Shown here: positions 6,030-10,223 of the stretch, in pieces
Position numbering within the stretch: the first letter of the stretch is position 1
How the letters are laid out: each line of letters opens with the position of its first letter
Source of the DNA: Rhodospirillales bacterium
GTDB lineage: Bacteria > Pseudomonadota > Alphaproteobacteria > Acetobacterales > Acetobacteraceae
DNA: 10,223 nucleotides
NCBI GenBank assembly: GCA_028866335.1
Contig: JAGWIL010000042.1
Span: 1 to 10,223 of the forward strand
Direction: 5' to 3'
Position numbers and translations under genes: made by a program
Notes under the pieces: generated by a model
What the model was told of the DNA's origin: nothing
What the model saw: the letters and a program-made list of their open reading frames with translations, nothing else
The model's database searches: none

Positions 6030-7673
6030 TCACGCGGTGTCGGATGGTGGGCGTCCCAACTGCCGGCGCACCATGCGCTCCTGCACGCTGGTCGGGATGC
6101 GGCCCACCTGTGGCTTCGCCGGACCGCGCGGTGACTCGATCGGCACCCGCGGCACGCGGCCGTCGGCGATCTCCAGGTGTCCCGTCGCCGCGCTCGCACC
6201 CAGCGCCAGGTCGGTGCAGCCGAAGACGCAGGCGTCGAGTCGGTCCGGCGACCACTTGCTCGACTCCTCGCCGGTCTCCCCCGACTCGTCCACTTCGGGG
6301 TCACCGGGGTCGCCGCTGTCCTCGCCGGCTTCCGGCGGGATCCACGAGGTCATCTGGAACTCGAGTCCCGGCAGTTGGCCGACGTGATGGACCCTGCCCT
6401 GCTCGTACAGCAGGTGAACCGGCTCGGCGCGCAGGCGCTTCCCCTGGGACGAGTTGACCCACCCGAAGATGATGCGTCGATCGAGTTCGCGGCTCGCCAG
6501 CTTCATCGCCATCTTGACCTGCTCGCCTTGGAAGTTCTTCTCGGCCACCACCCGTTCGGACACCCGCCCGTGCCAGATGCGCGGCTCGAGGTCTTCGGGC
6601 ACCCATCGCTCACCGGGCTTCGTGCTCTTGCGCGGCATCCTGCCGATGGCGGCGATCATGGCCCACTCCTCGGGCGTGGTGCGCTTCGACAGGTCGCCCA
6701 GGATGTAGACGTGGCCGTTGACCCCCAGGCCGCAGACGATGATGCCGCACTCGTCGTTCTTGGTCCCCCAGGAGGGGTCGACGTAGGTGCGGACCCGGCG
6801 TAGCCGCGGCACTTCCTCCCGCAGCACCCGGTACTGGTCGATCAGCTCCTGGTGCCAGAGCGCGCCGTCGACCTCGTCGATGATCTGACCCTCGAGCTCC
6901 TGCAGCCCGACCGACGTGTTGCCGAACTGGTCGTAGAGCCGCTGGCGGTCCAACTCGCTGAGGTACGGGTTGTCGTTCGTGGTGGCCCGCGAGACCTTCA
7001 CCAGCGGAGAGGCGTCGAGCTTGCGGATGGTGGGTCGCGAGCGCGGCGTCGTGGCCCCGATCCAGCGCGCGATACCGCGGCGGAGCCCGAGGTCCGCCTG
7101 CGTCATCCCGTCGGCGAGATAGCGCCAGGCGGCGACCTCCTCGCGCAGGTCGAAGCATCGGTTGCCGCCGGCACGGAGCCGGTCGACGTCGTTGCGGGTG
7201 TGGACCCCGAACAGATGGGCCACCGCACCGTTCGGCCAGAGCGCCACCGTGCCGCCCTTCCGGGTGACTTCGCGCACGTCCGGGTTGATCACCGCCAGGC
7301 CGTCGTCGCCGTGCACGATGGAGGCCGAAGCGTCACCGAGCGTCGGGGCGATGATGCCCATCCGGTGCGGCACGGGACCCGTGGCGAAGCACGGCGGGCC
7401 GAGCGCGTGGTCGTTCATCATGTGGGTCACGGCGGCGGTCTTGCCTGAGCCGCGGCCACCCAGGAGCAGCCACCCGTACCATTTGTCGTCGAGCGACGGG
7501 GGTACCTGGTGAGCCAGTGGCTTCCACGGTTCGGGCGGCGGCGCCAACGCCTCGATCTTGAGCAGCAGATCCTCACGGTCCAGTGGCGTCAGTTCGGCCA
7601 GCAGCGCCTCGAACTCGTCGAACGACAGGTCCAGCAGCCACCGAAGGTCTTCGGTGTCATCGACGACGGTCAT
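6030..7673 (-). CDS. terL: Phage terminase large subunit
   Basis: This 547-residue protein is the packaging motor that pumps phage DNA into the procapsid and cuts it. The N-terminal ATPase has a Walker A GGRGSGKT (72-79), a Walker B-type segment CFDLREEVAAW (173-183, with adjacent glutamates 178-179) and a coupling segment GATTPRSRP (206-214). The C-terminal RNase H-like nuclease shows the three expected acidic sites: D299 in TYVDPSWG, E378 in VVAEKNFQGEQV, and D477/D480 in SPDRLDACVFG. An acidic insert (450-471) precedes the last motif. Length and order are normal for the family. ATG 7673 lacks a Shine-Dalgarno; TAGTCT is 6 bases upstream, suggesting a leaderless start. The gene before it ends 17 bases upstream. 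No portal follows; the next gene is ParB-like. Confidence 0.97.
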   Translation of the reverse strand: MTVVDDTEDLRWLLDLSFDEFEALLAELTPLDREDLLLKIEALAPPPEPWKPLAHQVPPSLDDKWYGWLLLGGRGSGKTAAVTHMMNDHALGPPCFATGPVPHRMGIIAPTLGDASASIVHGDDGLAVINPDVREVTRKGGTVALWPNGAVAHLFGVHTRNDVDRLRAGGNRCFDLREEVAAWRYLADGMTQADLGLRRGIARWIGATTPRSRPTIRKLDASPLVKVSRATTNDNPYLSELDRQRLYDQFGNTSVGLQELEGQIIDEVDGALWHQELIDQYRVLREEVPRLRRVRTYVDPSWGTKNDECGIIVCGLGVNGHVYILGDLSKRTTPEEWAMIAAIGRMPRKSTKPGERWVPEDLEPRIWHGRVSERVVAEKNFQGEQVKMAMKLASRELDRRIIFGWVNSSQGKRLRAEPVHLLYEQGRVHHVGQLPGLEFQMTSWIPPEAGEDSGDPGDPEVDESGETGEESSKWSPDRLDACVFGCTDLALGASAATGHLEIADGRVPRVPIESPRGPAKPQVGRIPTSVQERMVRRQLGRPPSDTA

Positions 7674-7679
7674 GCCCCG

Positions 7680-7685
7680 AGACTA
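7680..7685 (-). promoter_or_regulatory. Possible leaderless -10 box of the terminase gene
   Basis: TAGTCT fits TANNNT and lies exactly 6 bases before ATG 7673, which has no Shine-Dalgarno. The spacing equals that at copy A and at the plus-strand gene. There is no -35 box. Confidence 0.4.
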
Positions 7686-7689
7686 ACCG

Positions 7690-8154
7690 TCAGCCGCGGT
7701 CCGGCTTCGGCCGGCGCCGCCACAGCGGCTTGCTCTTCCACTCCTGGAGCTCCGCGGCCAGCGCGTAGGCGGTGGTCGTCAGCGCCGTCACCCGGCGTTC
7801 CGCCTTCGGCAGTTCCACCGTGGCCAGCACTTCGTACTCGCGCAGCATGGCCTTCGCCCGAGCCGCCTCCCAGGAGTGCTCCCCGCGGTGTCGGTCGGGT
7901 CGGTCACAGAGCGATCCTCGAGCCGGCGACCGTTCGCCACAGAGCGGCGTCGCGAACGCATCGACCGCCTGCTCCGCCGCGTGAATCTCGTCGGCGACCT
8001 CCCGCAGTTGTGCAGCGCACTCGGCCAGCGCCAGGTCGGCCAACCCTGGCGGCAGACCGTTGTCGACGAACGCGTCCAGCGAGTCCGCCAACCACTCGAC
8101 GCGGTCGACGAGGCCCCAGTCCTCGAACCGCCCGGCGAGCGCGGCGTCAGCCAT
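7690..8154 (-). CDS. Helical protein with Cys/His site, directly upstream of the terminase
   Basis: This is a 154-residue protein starting at ATG 8154, which overlaps the end of the preceding gene by 8 bases. The frame upstream of this Met is shadow. Residues 1-68 and 95-140 look helical (LADLALAECAAQLREVADEI; TTAYALAAELQEWKSKP). Between them is C72, C83, H89 and H93 (CDRPDRHRGEHSW), a Cx10CxnHx3H arrangement seen in small actinobacterial and phage zinc-binding motifs. The tail is basic (LWRRRPKPDRG). Its place just before the large terminase is where a small terminase often lies, but I see no N-terminal helix-turn-helix, so that role is only a guess. Confidence 0.75.
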   Translation of the reverse strand: MADAALAGRFEDWGLVDRVEWLADSLDAFVDNGLPPGLADLALAECAAQLREVADEIHAAEQAVDAFATPLCGERSPARGSLCDRPDRHRGEHSWEAARAKAMLREYEVLATVELPKAERRVTALTTTAYALAAELQEWKSKPLWRRRPKPDRG

Positions 8155-8488
8155 CGGCGGCGGTGCTCTCATTGAACTCGATGATGCGCACGTCGTAGGT
8201 ATGGAACCGTCGAGCCTTCCGGTCCTCCGGCGACAGTCGGTCGACCTCCGGGGGTACGGGCACCGGCCCGTCGTACAGCCGCTCACCACTCCACGACGTC
8301 ACCGTGACCCAGTAGTCCTCGCCAGGGAGCTTGTCCATGACGAGCCTGCCGGCACGACCCTTCGTCCGACGCAGCGCCACACAGCCGACTCGAGTGCAGA
8401 GGTCGGCACCCGTGACGGTGGCCCGCCAGCGGTGCCAGTGGAGGAACCGGCAGCGCCAGGGCTCAGGCTCCGCGATCCACGGGTTCAT
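8147..8488 (-). CDS. Small Cys/His protein (CRFLHWHRW motif), unknown function
   Basis: This is a 113-residue protein from ATG 8488, with GAGGAG at 8495-8500 and a 4-base ATGA overlap with the previous gene. Residues 11-36 read WRCRFLHWHRW...CTRVGC: C13, H17, H19, C31 and C36 could bind one zinc. The rest has beta-like stretches (YWVTVTSWSGERLYDGPVPV; HTYDVRIIEFNE). Its CR(F/Y)xxWHR segment recurs in the 58-residue protein encoded at 8679-8855, and the underlying DNA is also alike, which suggests a local duplication or shared ancestry. No enzyme motif is visible. The long frame upstream of the chosen Met is Arg-rich shadow. Confidence 0.75.
   Translation of the reverse strand: MNPWIAEPEPWRCRFLHWHRWRATVTGADLCTRVGCVALRRTKGRAGRLVMDKLPGEDYWVTVTSWSGERLYDGPVPVPPEVDRLSPEDRKARRFHTYDVRIIEFNESTAADG
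8431..8456. repeat. Diverged direct repeat, left copy (CR(F/Y)xxWHR coding segment)
   Basis: These 26 bases match 8750-8775 at 21 positions by hand alignment, both starting ggtgccag and ending cagcgc. Both lie in the same coding phase of two neighbouring small genes and encode the CR(F/Y)xxWHR segment. Confidence 0.5.
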
Positions 8489-8682
8489 CTCATCCTCCTC
8501 GTCGCCTCGGACCCATGCCGGGTCGCGTGCTCGTCGTCCCATCGCTGTGCCAAGTTCAGCACGGGAGTCCGGCCGCCCACGCGGATAGGTGTGGTCAGCA
8601 CCAGGGCTTCGTCGCCGGTCTCGAGGTTCTCCGCTGCGAACACGACGGTCGGCCGCTTGGTCACCTGCGCGATCCTGGTCAC
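8485..8682 (-). CDS. 65-residue phage protein, unknown function
   Basis: The start is GTG 8682, which overlaps the TGA of the previous gene by 4 bases (GTGA); its own stop overlaps the next ATG by 4 bases. The product has a beta-like N-terminal half (KRPTVVFAAENLETGDEALV, LTTPIRVGG) and a polar, basic C terminus (RWDDEHATRHGSEATRRMR). There are no cysteines and no transmembrane helix. A larger in-frame reading upstream exists but is shadow of the neighbour. The evidence is tight coupling, wobble bias and position in a chain of overlapping genes; I recognise no family. Confidence 0.6.
   Translation of the reverse strand: MTRIAQVTKRPTVVFAAENLETGDEALVLTTPIRVGGRTPVLNLAQRWDDEHATRHGSEATRRMR
8495..8500 (-). 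promoter_or_regulatory. Shine-Dalgarno site fixing the start at 8488
   Basis: GAGGAG lies 6 bases before ATG 8488, inside the end of the preceding gene. It decides between this Met and a frame that stays open for another 107 codons upstream. Confidence 0.65.
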
Positions 8683-8855
8683 CGTTTCGGCCAGTCGAAC
8701 CGCAGCCCCACCCGGTCGTTCGCCGTGAGCTGGATCTGATGCGGGCAACGGTGCCAGCGAACGTACCGACAGCGCGGCCGGCCTCCGTAGGCGTCGGCCC
8801 GGTAGACATCGGTCTGCGCCCGGCACCGCACCAGCCAGTCGATCAGCCCCTTCAC
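8679..8855 (-). CDS. 58-residue Cys/His protein (CRYVRWHRC motif)
   Basis: GTG 8855 overlaps the stop of the preceding gene by 4 bases (GTGA), and GAGG lies 7 bases upstream. The protein begins with a short hydrophobic helix (GLIDWLV), then carries C11, C29, H35, C37 and H39 in RPRCRYVRWHRCPHQ, followed by strand-like residues (IQLTANDRVGLRFDW). It may be a tiny zinc-binding fold. The CRYxxWHR segment is the counterpart of CRFLHWHR in the protein encoded at 8147-8488. Its function is unknown. The longer open frame to 9071 is Arg/Gly-rich shadow of the gene before it. Confidence 0.65.
   Translation of the reverse strand: MKGLIDWLVRCRAQTDVYRADAYGGRPRCRYVRWHRCPHQIQLTANDRVGLRFDWPKR
8750..8775. 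repeat. Diverged direct repeat, right copy (CR(F/Y)xxWHR coding segment)
   Basis: This is the partner of 8431-8456, with 21 of 26 bases equal by hand alignment. It encodes the Cys/His core of the 58-residue protein. Confidence 0.5.
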
Positions 8856-9271
8856 GACGGGACCTCGACCACGTATAGCGGCTCCCACCCGCCCGCCTTG
8901 GCTTCCGCTTCCGTGAGACCGGCGTGGCGCCACTCCCACCCGGATCCGTTGTTCCGGCGGAAGGCCACGCGCTCGGCGGTCACCGAGGCGAAGCCGGGGA
9001 TGGGCTGGTCCGCCTCGGGCGCCTGGACGTCGAACTCCTGGCGGAAGGCCTCGTCGCTCGTTCGGTACCACACCCCTGCCGCGTTGCGGACGATCCAGTC
9101 ACCGGGCGCCACAAGCCGGCGCTGCCCGCCGGATTGAAGCACGAGTTGCGGCCCCGAGTCCTGTCGATGGACCGGAGCGCCCCACTCCTGGATCTCGCGG
9201 AACGTCGCACCGGCGCGCGGTCCCTCCCACCGCATCGCGTCGCACTCGTAGGGTCTGCTCAGGTATCTCAC
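8852..9271 (-). CDS. PGDWIV-type phage protein with C-terminal extension
   Basis: This is a 139-residue protein. GTG 9271 is chosen because AGGAGA (9277-9282) lies 5 bases upstream and because the sequence then begins RYLSRPYECDAMRWEG, the usual opening of a widespread small phage family (..yrsrPveveAvqW.G). The family core follows: RRLVAPGDWIVRNAAGVWYR (51-70), then F77..F80. The family is common in phage genomes; its molecular role is not known to me. Most members end shortly after this point, but here about 55 further residues follow (GFASVTAERVAFRRNNG, GWEWRHAGLTEAEAKAGGWE, ending LYVVEVPS), which may be a second small domain. It is first in the operon that runs into the terminase. Confidence 0.85.
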   Translation of the reverse strand: MRYLSRPYECDAMRWEGPRAGATFREIQEWGAPVHRQDSGPQLVLQSGGQRRLVAPGDWIVRNAAGVWYRTSDEAFRQEFDVQAPEADQPIPGFASVTAERVAFRRNNGSGWEWRHAGLTEAEAKAGGWEPLYVVEVPS

Positions 9272-9276
9272 GCTGT

Positions 9277-9282
9277 TCTCCT
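9277..9282 (-). promoter_or_regulatory. Shine-Dalgarno site fixing the start at 9271
   Basis: AGGAGA lies 5 bases before GTG 9271. The frame remains open to an ATG at 9310, but those extra 13 residues have no ribosome site and do not resemble the family's N terminus. Confidence 0.7.
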
Positions 9283-9291
9283 GCTCGTCGG

Positions 9292-9297
9292 TAGCCT
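9292..9297 (+). promoter_or_regulatory. Possible leaderless -10 box of the plus-strand gene
   Basis: TAGCCT fits TANNNT and is 6 bases from ATG 9304, which has no Shine-Dalgarno. It lies in the 32-base gap between divergent genes and overlaps the region just upstream of GTG 9271. There is no clear -35 box. Confidence 0.45.
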
Positions 9298-9303
9298 GTC
9301 GGC

Positions 9304-9702
9304 ATGGCATTGACCCCGATCACGATCACGTTCGGCGAGGGTGCGGCGCCGGTGACCTACCCCGACGGCTCCACCGCCAGCGGTGCGCTGACCTTCACGC
9401 TGGTGGATCCGACCACCGGCCTGCCCGAGACGATCAGTGACAGCGTCACCGGGGAGACGGTGGAGCCGCTGCCCATCGTGGGCCAGGTCCATGACGGCGT
9501 GCTGCAGGCGCTTCCGGTCGGTGCGGGTCCGTACACCCCGCTGGTGCTGCTGGCGAACGACGATCCGACCACCGTGCCGACCTCGAGCGTGTACCTGGTC
9601 CATGAGGAGCTCGTCGCCGGCAGCAAGCCCGACTGGCACTTCATCGTGCACTACAACGCCGTCGGCGCGACGCAGTCCATCGTGTCGCAGCGCCCCGCCT
9701 GA
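9304..9702 (+). CDS. Plus-strand phage structural-type protein (fibre or decoration-like beta domain)
   Basis: This is a 132-residue protein and the only plus-strand gene in the window. Wobble bases are G/C-rich as in the other genes, and the competing minus-strand frames over it are shadows. It reads as one beta-sandwich-type domain: TPITITFGEG, PDGSTASGALTFTLVDPTTG, DGVLQALPVGAGPYTPLVLL, ANDDPTTVPTSSVYLVHEEL, DWHFIVHYNAV. The sequence '..dG...G.ltFtl......dG.l...L......l...dDP...P....Y.v.e.i.g....w...v' is typical of domains in phage tail fibre and minor tail proteins. A virion role is inferred from this likeness. It is divergent from the gene at 9271 and its stop is 2 bases from that of the convergent small frame at 9705. 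Confidence 0.85.
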   Translation: MALTPITITFGEGAAPVTYPDGSTASGALTFTLVDPTTGLPETISDSVTGETVEPLPIVGQVHDGVLQALPVGAGPYTPLVLLANDDPTTVPTSSVYLVHEELVAGSKPDWHFIVHYNAVGATQSIVSQRPA

Positions 9703-9704
9703 CC

Positions 9705-9773
9705 TCACTGGTCGCGCACCAGCAGCGTCAAAGTGACCACGGCCACAAGGCCGATCACGATGCCGAGGATCAT
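9705..9773 (-). CDS. Possible 22-residue single-helix membrane peptide
   Basis: An ATG at 9773 overlaps the stop of the RHH-like gene (ATGA) and opens 22 codons ending in TGA at 9705. After the first Met the peptide is almost purely hydrophobic (ILGIVIGLVAVVTLTLLV) and ends in RDQ, which suits one membrane helix with a charged end. No Shine-Dalgarno is seen; coupling to the preceding gene would be needed. It occupies the whole gap before the convergent plus-strand gene. The frame also reads without stops for some codons upstream (ADRGSAQAM), so a longer start is possible. A 5-base hairpin (CTGGT/ACCAG, 9708-9722) lies in its 3' end. Confidence 0.4.
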   Translation of the reverse strand: MILGIVIGLVAVVTLTLLVRDQ

Positions 9774-10123
9774 CGCCTGCGCCGACCCGCGGTCGGCTTC
9801 GGCAACGGCTGAACCTCCGTGCGAGCAAGCGGTGCGGGGGGTCGGGCGGTGGCGTTCCGCCGCGGCGGCTCATCGCCAGGGGGTGTCGACGGAGCGGTGG
9901 CCCGTGCCGCTCGCGCAGCCGCCCGCTGTTCCTTCTTGGTCGGTGGCGAGCGCCACGGCTCGGCGTCCTCGAGCGACGGCTCCTCGGCGAGCAGGCGCCC
10001 GTAGGCCATCCGGCCGTACTCGGCGGGCGTGAGCTTGAGCCGCTCCGCCTCGGCGAGTGCTGCTGCCCTCATGCTCGCCGGAGCGCGGAACCCGATGGTC
10101 TCGTAGGGTGCTTCGTCAGTCAC
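9770..10123 (-). CDS. Ribbon-helix-helix-like protein with basic disordered tail
   Basis: This is a 117-residue protein from GTG 10123. Residues 8-46 (ETIGFRAPASMRAAALAEAE, then RLKLTPAEYGRMAYGRLLAE) have the strand-helix-helix layout of CopG/Arc-type DNA-binding proteins: a short strand, a first helix, a turn at LTPAEY, and a second helix. Residues 56-117 are Arg, Ala and Pro-rich (KKEQRAAARAARATAPS, ending AGRRRR) and probably disordered. The start has no Shine-Dalgarno but abuts the shared TAGCGT element. If it is a repressor it could act on that element, including at its own gene; this is inference. The stop overlaps the start of a 22-codon frame. Confidence 0.75.
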   Translation of the reverse strand: MTDEAPYETIGFRAPASMRAAALAEAERLKLTPAEYGRMAYGRLLAEEPSLEDAEPWRSPPTKKEQRAAARAARATAPSTPPGDEPPRRNATARPPAPLARTEVQPLPKPTAGRRRR

Positions 10124-10142
10124 GGCGCTAACGCTAGCGCGG
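10124..10142 (-). promoter_or_regulatory. Start-adjacent element, copy C: candidate leaderless promoter and operator
   Basis: The minus strand reads CCGCGCTAGCGTTAGCGCC directly against GTG 10123. TAGCGT (10136-10131) is 7 bases from the start codon. The first 18 bases are identical to copy A at 4179-4196, including the imperfect palindrome. The flanks outside the element differ. Confidence 0.6.
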
Positions 10143-10165
10143 CGTGTCCTCCTGCGCAGCGATGG

Positions 10166-10222
10166 CTACCAGCCGGCGCACCCATGCTGGTCGGGTGGGT
10201 TCGACTGGATCCGCTCGGCCAC
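10166..10222 (-). CDS. C-terminal end of an upstream gene (partial)
   Basis: One minus-strand frame enters from the right edge and reads VAERIQSNPPDQHGCAGW before a TAG at 10166, with G/C at 16 of 18 wobble positions. Another frame stays open to a TAG at 10134 inside the regulatory element but has poorer wobble bias at first. I prefer the former as the tail of the preceding gene. It is too short to assign a function. A six-base inverted repeat (accagc/gctggt, 10168-10191) spans its end. Confidence 0.35.
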   Translation of the reverse strand: MAERIQSNPPDQHGCAGW

Positions 10223-10223
10223 C

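Noticed and set aside
5064..6134. Plus-strand frame of 356 codons opposite the ParB-like gene
   Set aside because: The minus strand encodes unmistakable ParB motifs over the same bases.
8679..9071. Longer version of the 58-residue gene starting at 9071
   Set aside because: The extra part overlaps the PGDWIV-type gene in another frame and is low-complexity; GTG 8855 has a GTGA overlap and GAGG upstream.
10168..10191. Terminator at the accagc/gctggt inverted repeat
   Set aside because: Only six base pairs with a 12-base loop, no T-tract, and partly within a likely coding frame; too weak to call.
10192..10223. tRNA-like strings (GGTTCGA on plus, CCGAGCGG on minus) at the right edge
   Set aside because: The T-arm stem does not pair, there is no anticodon arm, and the region is better explained as the end of a coding frame.

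Overview
The window looks like part of a tailed-phage genome (or a prophage) from a high-G+C actinobacterial host. The DNA is G+C-rich with mostly G/C wobble bases, genes are tightly packed with 1-8 bp overlaps, and GTG starts are common. The recognisable proteins are phage-type: a large terminase, a ParB-like protein, Ig-like and tail-appendage-like proteins, and a PGDWIV-type small phage protein. The host assignment is inference from composition and promoter style; no host marker is present.

All genes but one lie on the minus strand, so the window is transcribed mainly right to left. Right end (about 10223-9705): the tail of an upstream gene, a ribbon-helix-helix-like protein with a basic tail, and a possible 22-residue single-helix membrane peptide. 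A lone plus-strand gene (9304-9702) with phage-structural character interrupts the run. Then comes a compact operon (9271-7690) of five small genes joined by 4-8 bp overlaps, starting with a PGDWIV-type protein. Several of the others carry Cys/His clusters that suggest small zinc-binding folds. It leads into the large terminase (7673-6030).

The terminase is followed not by a portal gene but by a ParB-like DNA-binding protein (6005-5142). Next is an Ig-like protein with a Pro-Ala linker, which appears fused in frame to an N-terminal segment (4265 to about 5101). After a strong GC-rich hairpin (4214-4253) and a new start site come a very basic small protein, a helical unknown, and a two-domain RHH plus Cys/His protein (4178-2992). 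The left end (2917-1) holds four consecutive structural-type genes: a W...EPTWP...DGTVVW protein, a tail-appendage-like protein, a small beta-rich protein, and a large protein with two internal repeats that runs off the window.

The most interesting signal is regulatory. Three minus-strand genes without Shine-Dalgarno sites (the RHH protein, the ParB-like protein and the basic protein) share a near-identical element, GCG(C/T)TAGCGTTAGCG, abutting the start codon. It reads as a -10 box (TAGCGT, fitting TANNNT) 6-7 nt from an ATG or GTG, the geometry of leaderless transcription. Two copies also form a near-perfect 16-bp palindrome, so the element could double as an operator for a DNA-binding protein encoded here. 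The terminase and the plus-strand gene have simpler TAGNNT boxes at the same 6-nt distance. In contrast, many genes inside the operons have ordinary Shine-Dalgarno sites or overlapping stop/start codons.
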